Shown here in pieces: positions 14,813 through 23,097 of a DNA stretch of 64,000 nt (positions within the stretch are counted from its first letter, which is position 1; every line of letters begins with the position of its first letter). The position numbers and the translations under genes are program-made. This stretch comes from Nocardioides iriomotensis (GTDB lineage Bacteria; Actinomycetota; Actinomycetes; Propionibacteriales; Nocardioidaceae), in assembly GCF_004168035.1 (NCBI RefSeq), contig NZ_SDPU01000020.1, positions 1 through 64,000 of the forward strand. Reading direction: 5' to 3'. The notes under the pieces are model-generated. The model was not told where the DNA came from, ran no database searches, and worked only from the letters and a program-made list of their open reading frames with translations.

Positions 14813-16876
14813 TCACCTTCGTTCCAGGTCGTGATCGGGCCACGACGGGTCGTTGGCCGCCCACGCGGAGGGGCGGGCGCGGCCGTGCTGGCGGCGCTGC
14901 TGGTGCGTCTGCTCGGGGATGTCCGGTGCGGGCACCGGGGCCGTGTTCGGGGTCCGCGGTGGCCGCCGGTCGAACAGGTGGATCCAGCCGATGCCCAGGG
15001 TCAGGCCGATCGCTGCACCGGCCAGGGCCAGCACCACGGGCGTCGGACGCAGCGGGGAGCGGGTGGTCCAGGCCGCGTCGACGACGGCGAGCTCGCCGGC
15101 CTCGGAGGTGTCGAGCGTGTCGAGCTCGGCGTACGAGCTGCGCAGCTGGACCAGCGTCTCCTGCAGGTTCGTGATCCGGGCCGCGAGCGTCGGGCGGGTC
15201 GCCGCGTCGGCGACGACCAGCTCGTCCTCGAGGCGGAGCAGCTCGCGGTTGCCGCGGGCGATGTCGGTCTCGAGCGACGTCAGCTGCTCGCCGATGAACG
15301 CCCGGTCCGAGGAGGTGATCGCCTCGCGGGAGGCCCGCAGCAGCGACTGCGCCACGGCGTTGACCAGGTCGGCGGCCTTCTCCCGGCTGTCGCTGTAGAC
15401 GCTGATCTCGACGAGCTGCGGGTTCTTGTCGCCCACCCGGGCGAACACGTCGGGCTGCAGGTCGCGCCAGGACTCGGCCCACCCGTCCTCGGCGACGGGA
15501 GCGAGCACCGGCTCGCGCCGGGTCAGGTCGGCGTACCGGACCGCCAGGGCCGCGCTGGTGTTGAGGGTGTTCTCGTCCGCGGCGACCGCGAGGTCACGGC
15601 CGACCTGCAGGCTGGTCTCGCCCTTGAACACCGGCGCCTGGACGAACGCGATCCCGAAGCCGACGACGCCACCGAGGATGGTCAGGGCCAGCAGGAAGCC
15701 GATCCGGTGCCGCAGCCGCTCGCCGAGACCGGCCGTCTCGGGGTCGAGCCGTGACGCGGGGCGCAGGGTCCTGCCCACCTCGGCGCCACGGGGGACCTGC
15801 TGCCGGTACAGACGCCCGTAGGCGTCGTTCATGCTCGTGACGCTGAAGTGGGAGACCACGGTCTCGCGGAGCCGCTGGCCGATCGCCGCGCGCTCCTCGG
15901 GCCCGACGGCGCGGAGCCGCTCGAGCGCTCGGGCGTACCCCTCGGTGTCGCCGACGCGCACGAGCGGGAGCCCCTTGGCGGCGCGGGCGATCTCGCGGTG
16001 CGGCGGGATGTCGGACGCCACGACCGGACGGCCGCAGGCCATCGCCTCGAGCATGGCGACCGGCAACCCCTCGCCCCCCGAGGTGGTGATGAACGCGTCG
16101 GCGTCGGCGAGCTCGCGGTAGACGTCGTCGCGGGCGATGATCCCGCGCATGGACACCGTGTGCAGCAGCTTCTCGTGCTGGATCCGGTCGTTGAGCTGGA
16201 GCCTCAGCTGGCCGTCGCCGATGAAGGTCAGCGTGTCGTCGCGCTTGCGCATCGCGAGGAACGCCGCCAGCACGGTGTGCGGGTGCTTGATCGGGATCAG
16301 CCGGCTGACCGCTGCCACGTGGAAGCCGGCGCCGCGGTGCGGCCGGTAGCCGTCGAGTGCGCGGTCGACCCGGTCGACGTCGACGCCGTTCGGGACCACC
16401 TGCAGCTTGTCGTGGCGCAGCCGGCGCAGCCGCTTCGGCATCGACTCGTACGCCGCCTGGCCGCACAGCACCACGAGCGGGAAGAGCAGCATGATCAGCC
16501 GCAGGAACATCCGGTTGCGGCGGCGGAAGCTCTGCCAGCTGTTGTGGATGGTGAAGACCAGGTCGCGGCGGGGCCGGCGCAGCCGGGCGTAGGTCCACAG
16601 CGTGACGATGCCGCTGGCCGGCGCGTGCACGTGCACCACGTCGTACTCGTCGGCGGTCAGCGCCCGGCGCAGCGCCCGGAAGCACCCGGGCACCGAGCCG
16701 TCGCCCTCGAACAGCCGGAGCTGGTCGGGCGGCGTCACGTCGGCCGGGAACAGGGAGCACACCGTGACCGTCCGGGTGTCGAGGACGGGCAGGCAGTGCT
16801 CGTTGTACTGGCTGTTGGTCGGCCCGGCCCGCACGATCACGTGCAGGACGGACAGGCCGGCGGCGGCGTCGGTCAT
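14813..16876 (-). CDS. Fusion: GT-B glycosyltransferase and Wzz-type chain-length determinant
   Basis: 687 residues read through without a stop. Residues 1 to about 370 are a family-4-like glycosyltransferase (LHVIVRAGPT start; SRLIPIKHPHTVLAAF; the E-x7-E region GGEGLPVAMLEAMACG near 264-280). From about 390 there is a membrane helix, a periplasm/exterior-facing Wzz-like region (FKGETSLQVGRDLA, then a long coiled-coil-prone stretch at about 500-590) and a second helix near 610-632, followed by a Pro/His-rich cytoplasmic tail with no tyrosine-kinase domain. ATG 16876 has AGGAGG upstream and overlaps the polymerase stop (ATGA). It would tie sugar addition to chain-length control. Confidence 0.85.
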   Translation of the reverse strand: MTDAAAGLSVLHVIVRAGPTNSQYNEHCLPVLDTRTVTVCSLFPADVTPPDQLRLFEGDGSVPGCFRALRRALTADEYDVVHVHAPASGIVTLWTYARLRRPRRDLVFTIHNSWQSFRRRNRMFLRLIMLLFPLVVLCGQAAYESMPKRLRRLRHDKLQVVPNGVDVDRVDRALDGYRPHRGAGFHVAAVSRLIPIKHPHTVLAAFLAMRKRDDTLTFIGDGQLRLQLNDRIQHEKLLHTVSMRGIIARDDVYRELADADAFITTSGGEGLPVAMLEAMACGRPVVASDIPPHREIARAAKGLPLVRVGDTEGYARALERLRAVGPEERAAIGQRLRETVVSHFSVTSMNDAYGRLYRQQVPRGAEVGRTLRPASRLDPETAGLGERLRHRIGFLLALTILGGVVGFGIAFVQAPVFKGETSLQVGRDLAVAADENTLNTSAALAVRYADLTRREPVLAPVAEDGWAESWRDLQPDVFARVGDKNPQLVEISVYSDSREKAADLVNAVAQSLLRASREAITSSDRAFIGEQLTSLETDIARGNRELLRLEDELVVADAATRPTLAARITNLQETLVQLRSSYAELDTLDTSEAGELAVVDAAWTTRSPLRPTPVVLALAGAAIGLTLGIGWIHLFDRRPPRTPNTAPVPAPDIPEQTHQQRRQHGRARPSAWAANDPSWPDHDLERR

Positions 16877-18156
16877 CGGTGGTGGCCTCCTGGCGTGAAC
16901 GTCGTCCGGCATCCCCGGACGGCGGCGAGTCCCAGAGCTGCGATCAGCCAGTAGTGCCGGTCGAGCATCTCGGGCGCGAACATGAAGACGGTGAGGATCC
17001 CGGCCATGGCGGCGAAGATCCCCCACAGCAGGTGTGCGTCGGGCGGGTGGGCGCGTCTGACCGTGCCGAACACGTCGAAGGCCCACAGCAGCAGCCAGAC
17101 CGCGAACGCCGCGGCGCCGATGGCGCCGACCTGGACGCCGAGCTGGAGCCACAGGTTGTGCGGCAGCTGCGCGGTCACCTCGACGTCGTACTCCGGCGCG
17201 ACGTACCGGAAGTTGTCGAGACCCGTGCCCACGAGCGGGGCGTCGAGGAACGCGAGCATGCCGGCGTTGGCGAGGTGCTCGCGGTCGCCGACCAGGTGCG
17301 CCTGGGCGCTGGAGTCGGACTTGTCGAGGCTGCGGTTGATCCGCTCCTCGAGCGTGTTGGGCAGCTGGCCCGATGCCACCAGCGCGAAACCGAGGAGCCC
17401 GCACGCCGTGACCAGGACCAGCAGCCGGGCGACCGCGCGCCGGAACCCGAGGCCCGGGCGGGCCACGATGACCACGACCAGGGCGACGCCGGTGCCGAGC
17501 AGGCTGCTGCGCGACCCGGACGCGCTGATCGCCCAGACGCTCAGGTAGACCCCGACCAGCAGGGCGAGCGTGACCATGATCCGGACCGGTCGCTTCTGGT
17601 GCCGGCTGAGCAGCCACAGCACGATCAGCAGCGGGACCAGGTAGGCGGCCGGGTAGCCGAGCCGGTTGGGGTTCTCGCTGTAGAACACCACGACGCGGCC
17701 GGCGCCCTGCGTGGGCCGGTAGACGTAGGAGTGCAGGATCGCGGCGAGCGTGCCGAAGCACAGCAGCGCGACCGACGTCACGGCCCGCTTCCGCGTGGTG
17801 ACCACGCCGATCACCACCGGCACCTGGATGAAGAAGATGAAGGCGTACTGCAGCACCTGGGTGAGCGCCTCCGTCGCGTGCGTGGCGCGGAAGGCGCTGA
17901 CCAGGGCGGCCAGGATGAAGACGTACGACGCCGCGAGGTAGCCGGCCGGCGGCCACACGAAGCGGCGCTGGCGCAGCAGGTAGGGCAGCGCCAGCAGGAC
18001 GAGCAGGTCGTAGACGCTGAAGCTGCGGACGATCAGCAGGTTGAGCGGAGCGACGATCGCGCCGCCGATGACGAGGACGTCCGGCAGGCGCAGCGGGGCG
18101 GCCTCGACGGCCGGCCGCGGTGTCGCGTGGGTCGGGTGGGTCACGTACGTCGTCAT
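16873..18156 (-). CDS. Wzy / O-antigen-ligase family polymerase
   Basis: 427 residues with about ten to twelve hydrophobic segments. The large extracellular loop region contains GDREHLANAGMLAFLDAPLVGTGLDNF, followed by LPHNLWLQLGVQVG, which matches the Wzy_C pattern (H-x-x-x-L-x-x-x-x-E/G type block) of O-antigen ligases and polymerases. It probably links lipid-carried repeat units outside the membrane. It sits between flippase and chain-length genes, as expected for a Wzx/Wzy-dependent pathway. The stop overlaps the next start (ATGA). Confidence 0.87.
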   Translation of the reverse strand: MTTYVTHPTHATPRPAVEAAPLRLPDVLVIGGAIVAPLNLLIVRSFSVYDLLVLLALPYLLRQRRFVWPPAGYLAASYVFILAALVSAFRATHATEALTQVLQYAFIFFIQVPVVIGVVTTRKRAVTSVALLCFGTLAAILHSYVYRPTQGAGRVVVFYSENPNRLGYPAAYLVPLLIVLWLLSRHQKRPVRIMVTLALLVGVYLSVWAISASGSRSSLLGTGVALVVVIVARPGLGFRRAVARLLVLVTACGLLGFALVASGQLPNTLEERINRSLDKSDSSAQAHLVGDREHLANAGMLAFLDAPLVGTGLDNFRYVAPEYDVEVTAQLPHNLWLQLGVQVGAIGAAAFAVWLLLWAFDVFGTVRRAHPPDAHLLWGIFAAMAGILTVFMFAPEMLDRHYWLIAALGLAAVRGCRTTFTPGGHHR

Positions 18157-18175
18157 GCGCCGAACCCCCGGGTGC

Positions 18176-19744
18176 TCATCGGCTGACCCGCTTCCCGACC
18201 ACGGCGCGGACCCGGCCCACGAGGCGCCGCCGCTGGGGACCGTTGAGGCCGAGCAGCAGGGAGACGCCGGTGGCCGCGAGCGCGGTCGCGCCGACGACCG
18301 GCACGAGCGTGAGCCAGCCCAGCGACGGCACCTGCGGTGCCACCTCGCGGGCGGCCAGGAGCAGGAGGGCGGTGGCCAGTGCCGGACGTGCGAGCGACGC
18401 GACCTGCCGGCTCAGGGGGATGCCGAGGAAGCGGCCGACGGCCACCGGGGCCGTCACGCCCAGCACAGCCCGGCCGGCCACCAGCCCGAGGCAGAGGCCG
18501 ACGGCCCCGCCGCCGAGGGGACCGGCGGCGAGGGCGGCGAGCCCGATCGAGACGACCGCCGCCACCACGCCGGCGACGACCTTGATGCGTGGCTTGAGGG
18601 CGACGTCGATGACGAACGTGTCGGTGCGGATCAGGGCGAGCTGGAACGCCAGCACGACGAGGAGCAGCGTGACGGTGTCGCCGGCGTACAGGTGGTCGCC
18701 GACCCACAGCCGGACGAACGCGTGGTTCCAGAGCATGATCGTGACGCTCATGCCGGTGCCGAGCACCCAGACCAGGGCCATCACCTCGCCGCGCAGCACG
18801 GCCGCCTTGTCACGGGCACCGGACCCGAGATAGCCGCCGATGCCGGGGATGGTCGCCTGCACGACCATCGAGAGGACCTGGGCCATCGCGTCGCAGACCC
18901 ACTTGGTCAGCGCGAACGCGGCGACGGTGGCGAGCGGCACGAACAGGGCGAGCACGAGGACGTCGCTGGCGATCATCAGCTCGAGCACGAGCTTCCAGCC
19001 GAGGAACCAGGCGGACAGCCCGAGGAACCAGCGCGCGAGGGTGCGGCTCGGGCGGGCGAGGCCGAACCAGGCCAGCCGACGGCGGGTGATCGACCAGAAC
19101 ACCACGCCGGTGAGCAGCGTGTTCGCGAACGTCGCGAGGGCGAGGCCCGGCAGGCCGAGGCCGAGCCGGACGGAGCCGATCATGAGCAGGCCGCCGACCA
19201 CGACCAGGGCGGTGGAGATGCCCATCCGGGCGTACCCGAGGTTCTCGCCGACCAGCGCCGAGCGCGGCAGCGTCAGCAGCGTCATCGCGGCCGCGTCGAC
19301 GGTCAGGATCGCGGCCGCGACCCGCAGCGGGGTGACCTGGCTGTCGGGGACCTCCATCAGGTGCGGCACCAGCCAGACGCCGAGGACGCCGGCGACGAGC
19401 AGGAGCGGCAGGAAGAGCAGCCAGACGAGCGCCGCGGCGCCCACCAGCTGCCGCTTCTCCGCGTCGGTGGCCGTCCACTGGCGGTGGGCGATGGCGTACT
19501 GGAGGGCCTGGGCCGAGCGGCCGCTCGCACCCCACACGTAGCTCGACCACTGCCAGAGCACCCGCCAGGCGCCGTACGTCGCGGCGCCGAGCCCGGAGAC
19601 GACGAGGGGGCTCACGACCAGCTCGACGAGGGCGCGGGCACCGTAGTCCAGCCCGGAGGCGACTGCGTTGAGGGACGCGCGCCGGGTCAGGTTACGGGTC
19701 GGCGAGGGCGCCGCCGTGGTGGCAGCGCGGCCCCCTGTCTTCAT
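18176..19744 (-). CDS. Wzx-type polysaccharide flippase
   Basis: 522 residues of the polysaccharide-export (MATE/MVF-like) superfamily with about twelve to fourteen membrane segments. It should move undecaprenyl-linked repeat units across the membrane. ATG 19744 follows a GGGGG stretch by 5 bases; a TTG 15 bases further upstream is less likely. Its gap to the polymerase gene is 19 bp. An 81-bp gap separates it from the upstream glycosyltransferase gene, possibly with its own ribosome site only. Confidence 0.88.
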   Translation of the reverse strand: MKTGGRAATTAAPSPTRNLTRRASLNAVASGLDYGARALVELVVSPLVVSGLGAATYGAWRVLWQWSSYVWGASGRSAQALQYAIAHRQWTATDAEKRQLVGAAALVWLLFLPLLLVAGVLGVWLVPHLMEVPDSQVTPLRVAAAILTVDAAAMTLLTLPRSALVGENLGYARMGISTALVVVGGLLMIGSVRLGLGLPGLALATFANTLLTGVVFWSITRRRLAWFGLARPSRTLARWFLGLSAWFLGWKLVLELMIASDVLVLALFVPLATVAAFALTKWVCDAMAQVLSMVVQATIPGIGGYLGSGARDKAAVLRGEVMALVWVLGTGMSVTIMLWNHAFVRLWVGDHLYAGDTVTLLLVVLAFQLALIRTDTFVIDVALKPRIKVVAGVVAAVVSIGLAALAAGPLGGGAVGLCLGLVAGRAVLGVTAPVAVGRFLGIPLSRQVASLARPALATALLLLAAREVAPQVPSLGWLTLVPVVGATALAATGVSLLLGLNGPQRRRLVGRVRAVVGKRVSR

Positions 19745-19825
19745 CCATGCCCCCTGCAAGTCGAATCATCGGCAATCCTCGGTGCGAGCCCGCCCCCCGG
19801 GCACGCGTGCTGGTGCGTAAAAGGC

Positions 19826-21094
19826 CTACGCAGATCGGAGGACATCCGCCTTCCGGGCCTCGGCGGTCTCGGGAACCACCTGGCCCACCAGGTCGCTGTA
19901 GAGCTCGTCGAGAGCCCGGCACATGACGTCGGTGGAGAAGTGCCCGCGTACCCGCTCGCGGCCGGCCGCGCCCATCGCCGCGGCCTCCGTCGGGTGGTCG
20001 AGCAGCCACAGCACCGAGCGCGCCATCGACGACGGATCGCCGGGCGTGGCGAGCAGGCCGGTGCAGCCGGGCTCCACCAGGTCCGGGACGCCGTTGACGG
20101 CGGTCGCCACGACCGCGCGGCCGGACGCCATCGCCTCCGTGACGGCCCGGCCCAGCCCCTCGTACCGCGACGGCACGCAGTAGACGTCGAACGCCGCGGC
20201 CACGCGTGGTGCGTCGGACCGGAACCCGGTGAACAGGATCGGCACGCCGAGCCGCTCCGCCTCGGCGTGGGTCTGCGCCTCCAGCCCGGCCGACTCCAGC
20301 GTCGCGTCCCCGACCATCACGAAGTGCACGTCGGGTCGGGACCGGTGCACCTCGGCGCACATCCGGACGAAGTCCAGCGGCGCCTTCTGCGCCACGATCC
20401 GGCCGACGGTGCCGACGACCGGCGCGCCGTCGTCGAGCCCGAGCTCGGCGAGCACGGCCGGGTCCGTCGTCGTCGGGATGTCGTCCAGCGCGACCGCCGA
20501 CGGCACGACGACGATCTTGCCGGGCGGGGCGATCCGGTTGTGCACAGCCTCCTGGGCGACGCGCGGCGCCACCGCGACGTAGTGGTGGGCCATGCCCCGC
20601 ACCGCGCGGTCGAGGAAGAGGTACAGGCGCCTGCGGGAACGGCTCAGCCCGTCGTGCGCGGCGAAGATGTGGAACGTGTGCACGACGACCGGCACCCGGG
20701 CGATCCGGGCAGCGACGCGAGCGATCAGGCCGGCCTTGCTGCAGTGCGTGTGCACGACCGTGAACCGCTCGCGCCGCATCAGCCGGACCAGCTCGAGGCA
20801 GGCGAGCAGGTCGTGCTTGGGCGAGATCGTCTCCTTCATGTGGCGTACGTCGACGCAGCGGACGCCGGCCGCCTCGGCCTGCTCCCACAGCGGGCCGCCC
20901 GGCATCGCGGCCACCCAGACCTCGTACCGGTCGGGGTCCATCCCGGCCGCCGAGAGCAGCGTGTTGCCGCCCGAGCCCGCGATGAACCGCGTGATGACGT
21001 GCAGCACCTTGACCTTGGGCAGCTCCGGCTGACGGGGGAGCAGCGCCCTCGGCACGATGCGGCGCGGGACGGCGGGCCAGACCGAGCGGCTCAT
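19826..21094 (-). CDS. Family-4-like glycosyltransferase
   Basis: 422 residues, GT-B fold. N-terminal VKVLHVITRFIAGSGGN holds the glycine-rich acceptor-side loop. The C-terminal domain has VGTVGRIVAQKAPLDF and a PSRYEGLGRAVTEAMASG block carrying the conserved E-x7-E acids that bind the nucleotide-sugar. Two glycine residues at GSGG are typical of WbnK/KanE-like enzymes. It adds one sugar of the repeat unit on the cytoplasmic side; donor and acceptor are unknown. The start overlaps the stop of the epimerase gene (ATGA). Confidence 0.9.
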   Translation of the reverse strand: MSRSVWPAVPRRIVPRALLPRQPELPKVKVLHVITRFIAGSGGNTLLSAAGMDPDRYEVWVAAMPGGPLWEQAEAAGVRCVDVRHMKETISPKHDLLACLELVRLMRRERFTVVHTHCSKAGLIARVAARIARVPVVVHTFHIFAAHDGLSRSRRRLYLFLDRAVRGMAHHYVAVAPRVAQEAVHNRIAPPGKIVVVPSAVALDDIPTTTDPAVLAELGLDDGAPVVGTVGRIVAQKAPLDFVRMCAEVHRSRPDVHFVMVGDATLESAGLEAQTHAEAERLGVPILFTGFRSDAPRVAAAFDVYCVPSRYEGLGRAVTEAMASGRAVVATAVNGVPDLVEPGCTGLLATPGDPSSMARSVLWLLDHPTEAAAMGAAGRERVRGHFSTDVMCRALDELYSDLVGQVVPETAEARKADVLRSA

Positions 21095-22065
21095 GCGCCC
21101 GCCTCGGCCGCGGCCGTCGCCTCGTGGGCCTGCTCCCAGCCGAGCCGCGCGGCGTCGACCATGTTGGCCAGGCCGGCGTCCAGGGTCGTGCGGGGGTGGT
21201 AGCCGAAGCCCTTGCGGGCGGTCGTGGTGTCGGCCGCGGTGTGCCGGACGTCGCCGCGCTGGCTGGGCAGCCGGACCAGGTGGATCGGGCCGGCCAGCGC
21301 CTGCACCTTCTCGACCACCTCGTTCATCGTCGTGCGGGACCCGCCGCCGATGTTGGCGACGCCGACCCAGGGCGAGAGCGCCGCCTGCCGCATCGCGGTC
21401 ACGACGTCCCACACGTAGGTGAAGTCGCGGCTCTGCTGCCCGTCGCCGTACAGCAGGAACGGGTCGCCGGACAGCGCGGCCTCGACCAGCCGGGTGAACG
21501 CCATGTCGGGCCGCTGCCGCGGACCGTAGACGGTGAACAGCCGCAGCGAGACCGTCGGCACGCCCGACGTGGTGCGGTACAGCTCGCAGAGGTGCTCGGC
21601 CGCCAGCTTGGTCACGCCGTACGGCGACACCGGGCGCGGCGTCAGGTCCTCGGTGGTCGGGTAGGTCTCGGCGTCGCCGTACACGGACGACGACGAGGCG
21701 TAGACGACCTTGTAGACCTTGGTGTTCCTGGCCGCCTCGAGCACCCGCTGGGTGGCGAGGATGTTGCGGGACAGGTACGGCGCGAACTCCTCACCCCACG
21801 AGGCACGCACGCCCGGCTGCCCCGCGAGGTGGTAGACCACGTCCGCCTTCTCGAAGAGCATCTCGAGCGGGGCGGTGGCCAGGTCGAGCCGGCACTCGAC
21901 GAACCCCGGCCGGTTCCGCAGGTGCGCGATGTTGCGCTCCTTGCGGCGCGGGTCGTAGTAGTCGGTCAGGGAGTCGATGCCCAAGACCTCGTCGCCCTTG
22001 TCCAGCAGGTGCTGGCTCAGGTGCGACCCGATGAAACCGGCGGCGCCGGTGACGACTGCTCTCAT
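21091..22065 (-). CDS. NAD-dependent NDP-sugar epimerase/dehydratase
   Basis: 324 residues, extended SDR fold. GAAGFIG (residues 8-14) is the Rossmann loop, SSSSVYG holds the catalytic Ser, and SPYGVTK supplies the Tyr-x3-Lys pair. The length and the DSLTDYYDPRRKERN block resemble UDP-glucuronate 4-epimerases and related UDP-hexose epimerases; with a UDP-glucose dehydrogenase in the locus, a UDP-uronate substrate is attractive (inference). GGAGG lies 6 bases before ATG 22065. A 57-bp gap to the gene upstream contains no gene. Confidence 0.9.
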   Translation of the reverse strand: MRAVVTGAAGFIGSHLSQHLLDKGDEVLGIDSLTDYYDPRRKERNIAHLRNRPGFVECRLDLATAPLEMLFEKADVVYHLAGQPGVRASWGEEFAPYLSRNILATQRVLEAARNTKVYKVVYASSSSVYGDAETYPTTEDLTPRPVSPYGVTKLAAEHLCELYRTTSGVPTVSLRLFTVYGPRQRPDMAFTRLVEAALSGDPFLLYGDGQQSRDFTYVWDVVTAMRQAALSPWVGVANIGGGSRTTMNEVVEKVQALAGPIHLVRLPSQRGDVRHTAADTTTARKGFGYHPRTTLDAGLANMVDAARLGWEQAHEATAAAEAGA

Positions 22066-22122
22066 GACTACCCTCCAGGTCGTCGTGCTCGTGTGCTGGT
22101 GCTGTGTGCTCTCTGCGACGGG

Positions 22123-23097
22123 TCAGGTGCGGGCCGGCATCGCGTGGACGGCTTGCTGGAGGAGGGTGAGCCGGCCGGCGTCGCCGTGCCCGAGCTCGGT
22201 GAGCGCGACCTCGAACTGCGCCAGCAGCAGGACGTCCCGCCACAGGCGCCCCGGGACGGTCAGCGCCTCCAGCGCGCCGTGCATCCCGGCCTTGACCGAC
22301 GTCGCGAACTTCGTGCGTCCGGCGACGACCTCCGGCAGCCGCAGCCCGGTGGCCTCCACGGCGTACCGGCCGAGGTCGCCCAGCGGGTCGTGGTCCGCCC
22401 GCGCGAGGCTCCAGTCGTCGACCCCGATGTCGCCGTTCCGGACGAAGACGTGCCGGGCGCACAGGCACCCGTGCGTCATGGCCGTCGGCACCTCGACCTG
22501 CGCGAGCCGGCTGCGCGCGCGCAGCAGCGCGCCGATCGCCGGCCGGACGTGGGCCGCCCCGCGGTACCGGCTGAGCACCTGGTCGACCGCGCTGCGGCCG
22601 AGCTCCACGTGCCCGGGCGGACCGGACGTGGCTTCCCACAGGTCGGTGAGCCAGGCGACCACGGTGACGAACTGCTCCCGCGAGACGGTGGCCGGCGCGG
22701 GCGGGGCGCCGACGGACGCGAGCCCCGGGACCGCGGTGACGACCAGGCCGCGCTTCCCGCCCGGTCCGTCGACCCACTCCACGACGTGTGGAACGGTCGC
22801 GGCGAGCCGGCCGCGAAGCCTCTCGTCGAGGACCGCCAGGGCGCGGACCTCGTTGGTGACGGCCTCGTCGCCCCCCTGGCCGTGGGCCAGCCCGACGGCG
22901 AACCGCAGCTCGTCGGTGCCACGGTCGGCGAGGAACAGCCTGCGGGTGCCGGGCGCGGCGCCGGCGATGACGTCGGCGATGACAAGCCGCTGCTCGCGCA
23001 GCAGCTGGTCCAGGTCTCGGGGGCGCGGGTAGGGCCGCGCGGTGGGCCCACGGACCCGCGCGCTCGACTCGGTCGTGCCCCGCTCATCAGAAGTCAT
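22123..23097 (-). CDS. Degenerate aminoglycoside-phosphotransferase-type kinase homologue
   Basis: 324 residues. The C-terminal half follows the APH/choline-kinase layout: THGCLCARH, then GVDDWSLA, then DHDPLGDLGRYA. In active members the first motif reads HGDxxxxN; here the catalytic Asp is Cys and the metal-binding Asn is His, while the later metal-binding Asp and the GDLGRY helix are kept. It may be an inactive scaffold or use altered chemistry. Its ATG lies 11 bases inside the end of the dehydratase gene, so the two are translated together. The role in polysaccharide synthesis is unknown. Confidence 0.72.
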   Translation of the reverse strand: MTSDERGTTESSARVRGPTARPYPRPRDLDQLLREQRLVIADVIAGAAPGTRRLFLADRGTDELRFAVGLAHGQGGDEAVTNEVRALAVLDERLRGRLAATVPHVVEWVDGPGGKRGLVVTAVPGLASVGAPPAPATVSREQFVTVVAWLTDLWEATSGPPGHVELGRSAVDQVLSRYRGAAHVRPAIGALLRARSRLAQVEVPTAMTHGCLCARHVFVRNGDIGVDDWSLARADHDPLGDLGRYAVEATGLRLPEVVAGRTKFATSVKAGMHGALEALTVPGRLWRDVLLLAQFEVALTELGHGDAGRLTLLQQAVHAMPART

